Shown here piece after piece: positions 60,194 through 64,000 of a stretch of 64,000 bases of DNA. Origin of the DNA: Kappaphycus alvarezii (lineage: Eukaryota > Rhodophyta > Florideophyceae > Gigartinales > Solieriaceae); assembly GCA_002205965.3 (NCBI GenBank), contig NADL03000709.1, forward strand, positions 230,582 through 294,581. Direction: 5' to 3'. The notes under the pieces are model-generated. The model ran no database searches, was not told the origin of the DNA, and saw nothing but the letters and a program-made list of their open reading frames with translations. The translations under genes were made by a program, and so were the position numbers. The stretch's first letter is position 1. Every line of letters begins with the position of its first letter.

Positions 60194-60599
60194 TTGGTCA
60201 CTTTTGAGGGGCGACGCAGAGATGCGAGAAAAGAACTCAAAAAATTATCAGGTCTAATAAGTCCGCTAAGGGTAAGAAACTGTTTCTTCAATCGGCCTCG
60301 ACAGCACCAAAGACGTCTTAAGCTGGTACCAGTCAAAGTATTGGGTATGAAAACCCAAGCTCTCTTCGATTCGGGTGCTGTTCAAACCTCATTTCAGAAA
60401 CGTGGTGACAGATCTAGGTCTCGAAATTACTCCAACGACTCGAAAAATAACTGTAGCGGATGGAACCGTCTCAAATGCATGGGCACTGTTGACAAGGTTT
60501 TCCGTGTTCTTTGGGGAATCTAAAGTGGATGTAGACTTTCTTGTCATGCCGGATCTCCCTTTCGATGCAATCATTGGCTGCCCCAAATGGAAAGACTAG
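60194..60599 (+). pseudogene. Element 3 aspartic protease, frameshifted
   Basis: VKVLGMKTQALFDSGAV with the catalytic DSG is in frame 60194-60523. A frameshift near 60385 moves the rest to frame 60375-60599 (DLGLEITPTTRKITVADGT to LPFDAIIGCPKWKD, the domain's end motif). Stop at 60597-60599. Confidence 0.8.
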
Positions 60600-61166
60600 G
60601 AACATGCATTGACTTGGGCAACCAATGGTTTCAGTTATTATTGACGGCAGAACCGTGAAGATGCCCCTGGATTTCGACAAAAGCACGCATCCTGAAGATT
60701 TAAAAGAAACGAGACAGTGAGTATTTCACTTCTAGCTATGCAGGAAGATTCGGAACCAACTAACACTTTCGGAAGTGGAAAAGGGTACCCTCGGGGTAAT
60801 GAACATGGCATGGGACGATTATGATCCGGTTTGAAACAGATGACGACTGGGATTCTAGATAAGTTTGAAACCCGAATGTGTTTTTTTTGCGATAATATCG
60901 AATCAAAGGACAGAATTCGGAGCATGAAAGAAGATTACCTTTGCAAAGAAAAAAGAATACACGGCGAACTCCATATATGAAGATGTGAGCACGACGGAAG
61001 AGGTCCTCAAAATATTGAGGTTGAGGATCAAGAAGAAAAAGGGCGCCAAATGGCAGAAATCCAAGGAAAAGTGCAGCACCTTCCCGCCCCCGCCTCACTG
61101 AAATATCCGACATGTTAACATCTTCAGAAGTAATTGCATGGAGCGTTTCAGATTTGAGACAAGCAA
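60600..61166 (+). other. Protease-RT linker of element 3
   Basis: No continuous frame. It corresponds to the acidic spacer of element 2 but is too decayed to read, and it ends at VPVTHSFELT in front of the RT. Confidence 0.5.
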
Positions 61167-62006
61167 GTGTACCGGTTACTCACTCGTTCGAACTTACCGA
61201 CACTCAACCGATTTACCACAAGCCTAGACGTCAAACCGCCAAAATATGACCAATTTATCTCAGAAAATGTTACAAGTATGCTGAAAAATGATATTATTCA
61301 ACCAGTTTCATCCCCATGGTCGTTTCCAGTTGTGGTCGCACCAAAGAAGGATGGAGCTGCGTTTTTGCGTCGATTACCGACAACTGAACCAAGAATGATA
61401 CCCGATCGATTTCCGATTCCGAACATGGAGGAGATCCTCGAGGACCTGAAGGACGGGAGATATTTCACCTCAAATTGACCTTTACACTGGCTATTGGCAG
61501 ATTCCATTGGATGAAAAATGTAAGGAAAGAACAACCTTTACGCAGCAAAGCCGGTACGTTCAGGTTCGAAGTGATGCTTTTGGTCTCATGAATGCACCGC
61601 AGACATTCCAAAGAATGATGAACGAGGTTTTGAAAGGACTTCCATTCGCAAGAGTCTATATCGATGATGTCGTCATATTCTCAGAAACATTGGATCAGCA
61701 CATCTCGCACGTCAAGACAGTTGTGGAGAGGATATCGGAGTATAGCTTGAAAATTAAGTTGAGCAAATGCTTCTTTGCGAAAACTTCTATCCAATTACTC
61801 GGTCATTATCGTCGACCAAGAGGGAATTAGAGTGGATCCAGAGAAAACGAAAAAAATAAAGTTGGCACCAAGGCCGCTTCAAAACGGAGGTCCGAAGCTC
61901 TAGGACTGGCCTCATATTACAGAAGATTTATCAAAGATTTCGCCAAGACTGCAGCACCGTTACATGCCAGCACTACGAAGAACGGAAAATTTCACTGGAC
62001 AAGGAA
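61167..62006 (+). pseudogene. Element 3 reverse transcriptase, catalytic box intact but frame broken
   Basis: YDQFISENVTSMLKNDIIQ and SSPWSFPVVVAPKKDG, then DRFPIPNMEEILEDLKDG are in frame 61167-61478. After a frameshift come LYTGYWQIPLDEKCKER and frame 61507-61830 with FGLMNAPQTFQRMM and ARVYIDDVVIFSETL; the YIDD box is intact. The RT end and tether follow (ASYYRRFIKDFAKTAAPL, 61908-61965) in another frame. The order and content are standard Ty3/gypsy. Confidence 0.87.
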
Positions 62007-62190
62007 ATGGAAACTGCATTTCAGGAGCTTAAAGATAAGCTATGTGTCCCCCCAGTTCTCATGTACCCAGATTTCAAGAGACCATTCGTTGTGGAGACAG
62101 ATGCCTCAGAACGGTCTTTGGGTGCCGTTTTGTCCCAAAAAGATGAAAACGGAAGACTACACCCTGTTCAATTCGCAAGCCGAACTCTGA
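62007..62190 (+). pseudogene. Element 3 RNase H, first part
   Basis: METAFQELKDKLCVPPVLMY and FVVETDASERSLGAVLSQK with the first catalytic D, then VQFASRTLNDAEK. A frameshift near 62203 moves the continuation to the long frame that starts at 62191. Confidence 0.85.
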
Positions 62191-64000
62191 ATGACGCGGA
62201 AAAGATACTCAGTCTGCGAGAAAGAAGCGCTAGCTGTCGTCTTCGCGCTGAAAAAGTTTCGCGTATACCTTTTATCACTCGAGAAATTTGTCTTGATAAC
62301 TGATCACCAGGCACTTAAAACAGCATTCCAAAAGAAGGATGTACATCACCGCTTGGCCCGATGGCTCGACATTTTCGCAGAATATCGGTTTGAAATTGTG
62401 TATAGACCCGGACGCAATAATCAGCCTGCCGATTACCTATCCCGCTTGAGGGACGCACTGATTCCAAATGAAAAAGCTTCGGAGGACATCGTCGGAGTCG
62501 CCGAGTTGCAGTTGCCGAACGATAACGAGTACGAAGCTAATATTCACGGACTGATCAAATTCCTCGATGGACTAGAAATGAGAAAGGTTGATCTTGAACA
62601 CCGAAATTGGGTACGCAGGAATCAAAAGGCTTTTACATTGTGGAATGGGAAACTTTTCCGGCACACTAAAGCCGGTCCCCGACTAGTGGCCCCTTTGAAA
62701 GAAAGAATGAAGATCTTGAGGACTTTCCATGATGAGCTAGGGCATTGGGATCTCGAAACAACCAAAAAATTCGTAACTGAGAGATTCTGGTGGCCCGGTA
62801 TCCATAAGGACGTCTATAACTTCGTGAAAAGCTGCGACAACTGCCAAAAATTCACTCCAATACGGAAGTATAAGACAACTCTAAGTTTTCCAGTTTCCGG
62901 TCTCTTTGAAACCTTCTCAATTGACTTCGCGGGCCCGTTCAAGGAAACTTCTTCCGGAAACAAATATCTCCTTATAGGGGTGGAACATCTTACTGGATGG
63001 CCAATAGCAGTTGCAGTCGAGGAGGCAAATGCTGAGGTGGTACTGAGATTCATCGAAAAAGAAATAATTGAACCGTTTGGTCTTCCAAAAAGGATCATCT
63101 CGGATAACGCCCTTTGTTTTACTGCAACTTCACTGCTTCGTTTTTTGGAAGAGAAAGGGATTCAGCTGAAGACCGTTCTCGCATACGCTCCTATGTCCAA
63201 CGGGAAAGCGGAGAGGATGGTTGGAACCATCAAACGAGCAATATCGAAAACTATGTTGGAGAATGAAATCCAGTGGGAAGATGCCTTACCAAAAGTGTTA
63301 TACGGCTACCGTCGAAGAAGAGGAAGAAATGGACGCTCACCATTCGAGCTAATGTACGGAAGGGCTCCTAGAATGTTACAGAGAGACATGGAAACAAATA
63401 TTATCGATGAAGAGAGTAGGGAAGTTGAACTACTGGCCACCGAAGGCTGGAGATCACACCGCGCGCTAACACAGACAAGAAATAAGGATGCAGAACCTGC
63501 AGTCAGAACCTTTTCAGTTGGCTCTAAAGTACTTGTAGTACATGGAAAAGCAATGCAGCAGGCTGTGAAGTGGCCGGCCTTCCAAACCAAGTACTCGAAC
63601 CCTTGCATCGTCACGGAGGAAAGACACCCGCACTATCAGCTCTGTTCAAGCTCAGGGAAGAGATCAAGGAGGGCCATCCATGCACGTCGTCTGGTCCCTT
63701 ACCATCAGAGGCCTGAAGAATTCCTTCTCACACAGGACTATGCGCAACCACGGGGCATACTCATCTTTAACTATAGAATGATTCCTATGGGAGGAAAAAG
63801 GGCCTGGGAATGGATCATCTCGGTTACGCGGGACTACTACGAACTCCACGTAATCATCCATTTCTACATTAATATATGCCTATGTTTTCGTACGTTGAAC
63901 GGACCATTGCTACCTGAAGAAGATTTCCGACTATTAATAAGAGTTCTATTTTCATTCCAAAACGGAAGGTTCACGGAAGCAGGTCCAGAGTTTGTGGAGG
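62191..64000 (+). CDS. Element 3 Pol: RNase H end, integrase and C-terminal extension (open at window end)
   Basis: Longest open frame in the window: ATG at 62191, no stop up to 64000, at least 603 codons. It begins in RNase H (YSVCEKEALAVVFALKKF, then ITDHQALKTAF). The integrase zinc finger is FHDELGHWDLETT with SCDNCQKF (62728-62850). The catalytic core has SIDFAGPF (about 62920), IISDNALCF (about 63100) and MSNGKAERM (about 63205); D and E are 35 residues apart as in active enzymes. A GPY/F-like region follows (VGSKVLVVHGKAM and KWPAFQTKYSNPCIV, 63515-63610), ending HARRLVPYHQRPEE near 63720. About 90 further residues (LTQDYAQPRGILIFNYRMI and on) match nothing I know. The integrase looks functional although the front of pol is broken. 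The true end lies outside the window. Confidence 0.9.
   Translation, partial: MTRKRYSVCEKEALAVVFALKKFRVYLLSLEKFVLITDHQALKTAFQKKDVHHRLARWLDIFAEYRFEIVYRPGRNNQPADYLSRLRDALIPNEKASEDIVGVAELQLPNDNEYEANIHGLIKFLDGLEMRKVDLEHRNWVRRNQKAFTLWNGKLFRHTKAGPRLVAPLKERMKILRTFHDELGHWDLETTKKFVTERFWWPGIHKDVYNFVKSCDNCQKFTPIRKYKTTLSFPVSGLFETFSIDFAGPFKETSSGNKYLLIGVEHLTGWPIAVAVEEANAEVVLRFIEKEIIEPFGLPKRIISDNALCFTATSLLRFLEEKGIQLKTVLAYAPMSNGKAERMVGTIKRAISKTMLENEIQWEDALPKVLYGYRRRRGRNGRSPFELMYGRAPRMLQRDMETNIIDEESREVELLATEGWRSHRALTQTRNKDAEPAVRTFSVGSKVLVVHGKAMQQAVKWPAFQTKYSNPCIVTEERHPHYQLCSSSGKRSRRAIHARRLVPYHQRPEEFLLTQDYAQPRGILIFNYRMIPMGGKRAWEWIISVTRDYYELHVIIHFYINICLCFRTLNGPLLPEEDFRLLIRVLFSFQNGRFTEAGPEFVE

Larger units (their letters stand above)
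58260..64000 (+). mobile_element. Element 3: Ty3/gypsy element, right end beyond the window
   Basis: The 5' LTR ends at about 58846 (ATATCA), followed after two bases by a primer-binding site TGGTACTCTTGTGG (58849). The LTR start cannot be fixed without its partner. Gag with two intact zinc knuckles, protease, RT, RNase H and integrase follow on the plus strand. Its gag and protease relate it to element 2, not to element 1. The front half contains frameshifts and stops; the integrase half is open for over 1.8 kb. No 3' LTR is seen before 64000. Confidence 0.88.

Overview
The window looks like nuclear DNA of a photosynthetic eukaryote. A red alga of the florideophyte type (Chondrus-like) is my best guess, but that is an inference from gene style, not from a marker gene. 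The evidence is a pentapeptide-repeat protein with a two-part plastid/thylakoid-lumen targeting sequence, a plant/algal-type one-repeat MYB factor, a Maf-like pyrophosphatase, a histidine acid phosphatase with one short GT-AG intron, and heavy loading with eukaryotic transposable elements. There are no operons, no ribosomal RNA genes, no convincing tRNA genes and no CRISPR arrays.

Only four host genes are well supported. They are a MYB gene (about 2.5-3.7 kb, minus) with frame breaks at homopolymer and triplet-rich runs; a phosphatase (34.3-35.6 kb, plus); a Maf/ASMTL-type gene (37.0-37.6 kb, minus); and the lumenal pentapeptide protein (41.1-41.7 kb, minus). They lie in islands of higher GC content. 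The stretch from about 19.5 to 33.7 kb is strongly AT-rich and holds only transposon wreckage.

The rest is mobile DNA. Element 1 (13.26-19.44 kb, coding on minus) is a complete but mutated Ty3/gypsy chromovirus with two 427-bp LTRs, a primer-binding site, a polypurine tract, gag, protease, RT, RNase H, integrase and a C-terminal chromodomain. Element 2 (42.12-47.32 kb, plus) is a second Ty3/gypsy family flanked by a 5-bp target duplication. Its pol stops in the RT, and the place where RNase H and integrase would be holds unrelated DNA, including an antisense histone H3 tail. Element 3 (before 58.85 kb to beyond the window end, plus) is related to element 2 by its gag and carries the longest open frame in the window (62191 to past 64000), covering part of RNase H, integrase and a C-terminal extension still open at the edge. 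Three fragments of a non-LTR-type retroelement protein with a restriction-endonuclease-like signature sit at 10.2-12.05 kb (two, tail to tail) and 38.2-38.7 kb. DNA transposon remnants are a pogo/Tigger-like element (30.4-31.75 kb), a DDE_Tnp_4 transposase (32.2-33.76 kb) with a 5'-truncated second copy at 20.6-21.27 kb, and a Harbinger-like transposase (47.9-48.85 kb) followed by a convergent coiled-coil, possibly MYB/SANT-type ORF (49.0-49.95 kb).

Over these parts are spread a recurring TACAGTACTGTA-type palindrome, two perfect 17-bp hairpins with 5-nt loops, a 22-bp inverted repeat inside the element 1 LTR, and a degenerate minisatellite at 57.46-57.71 kb.
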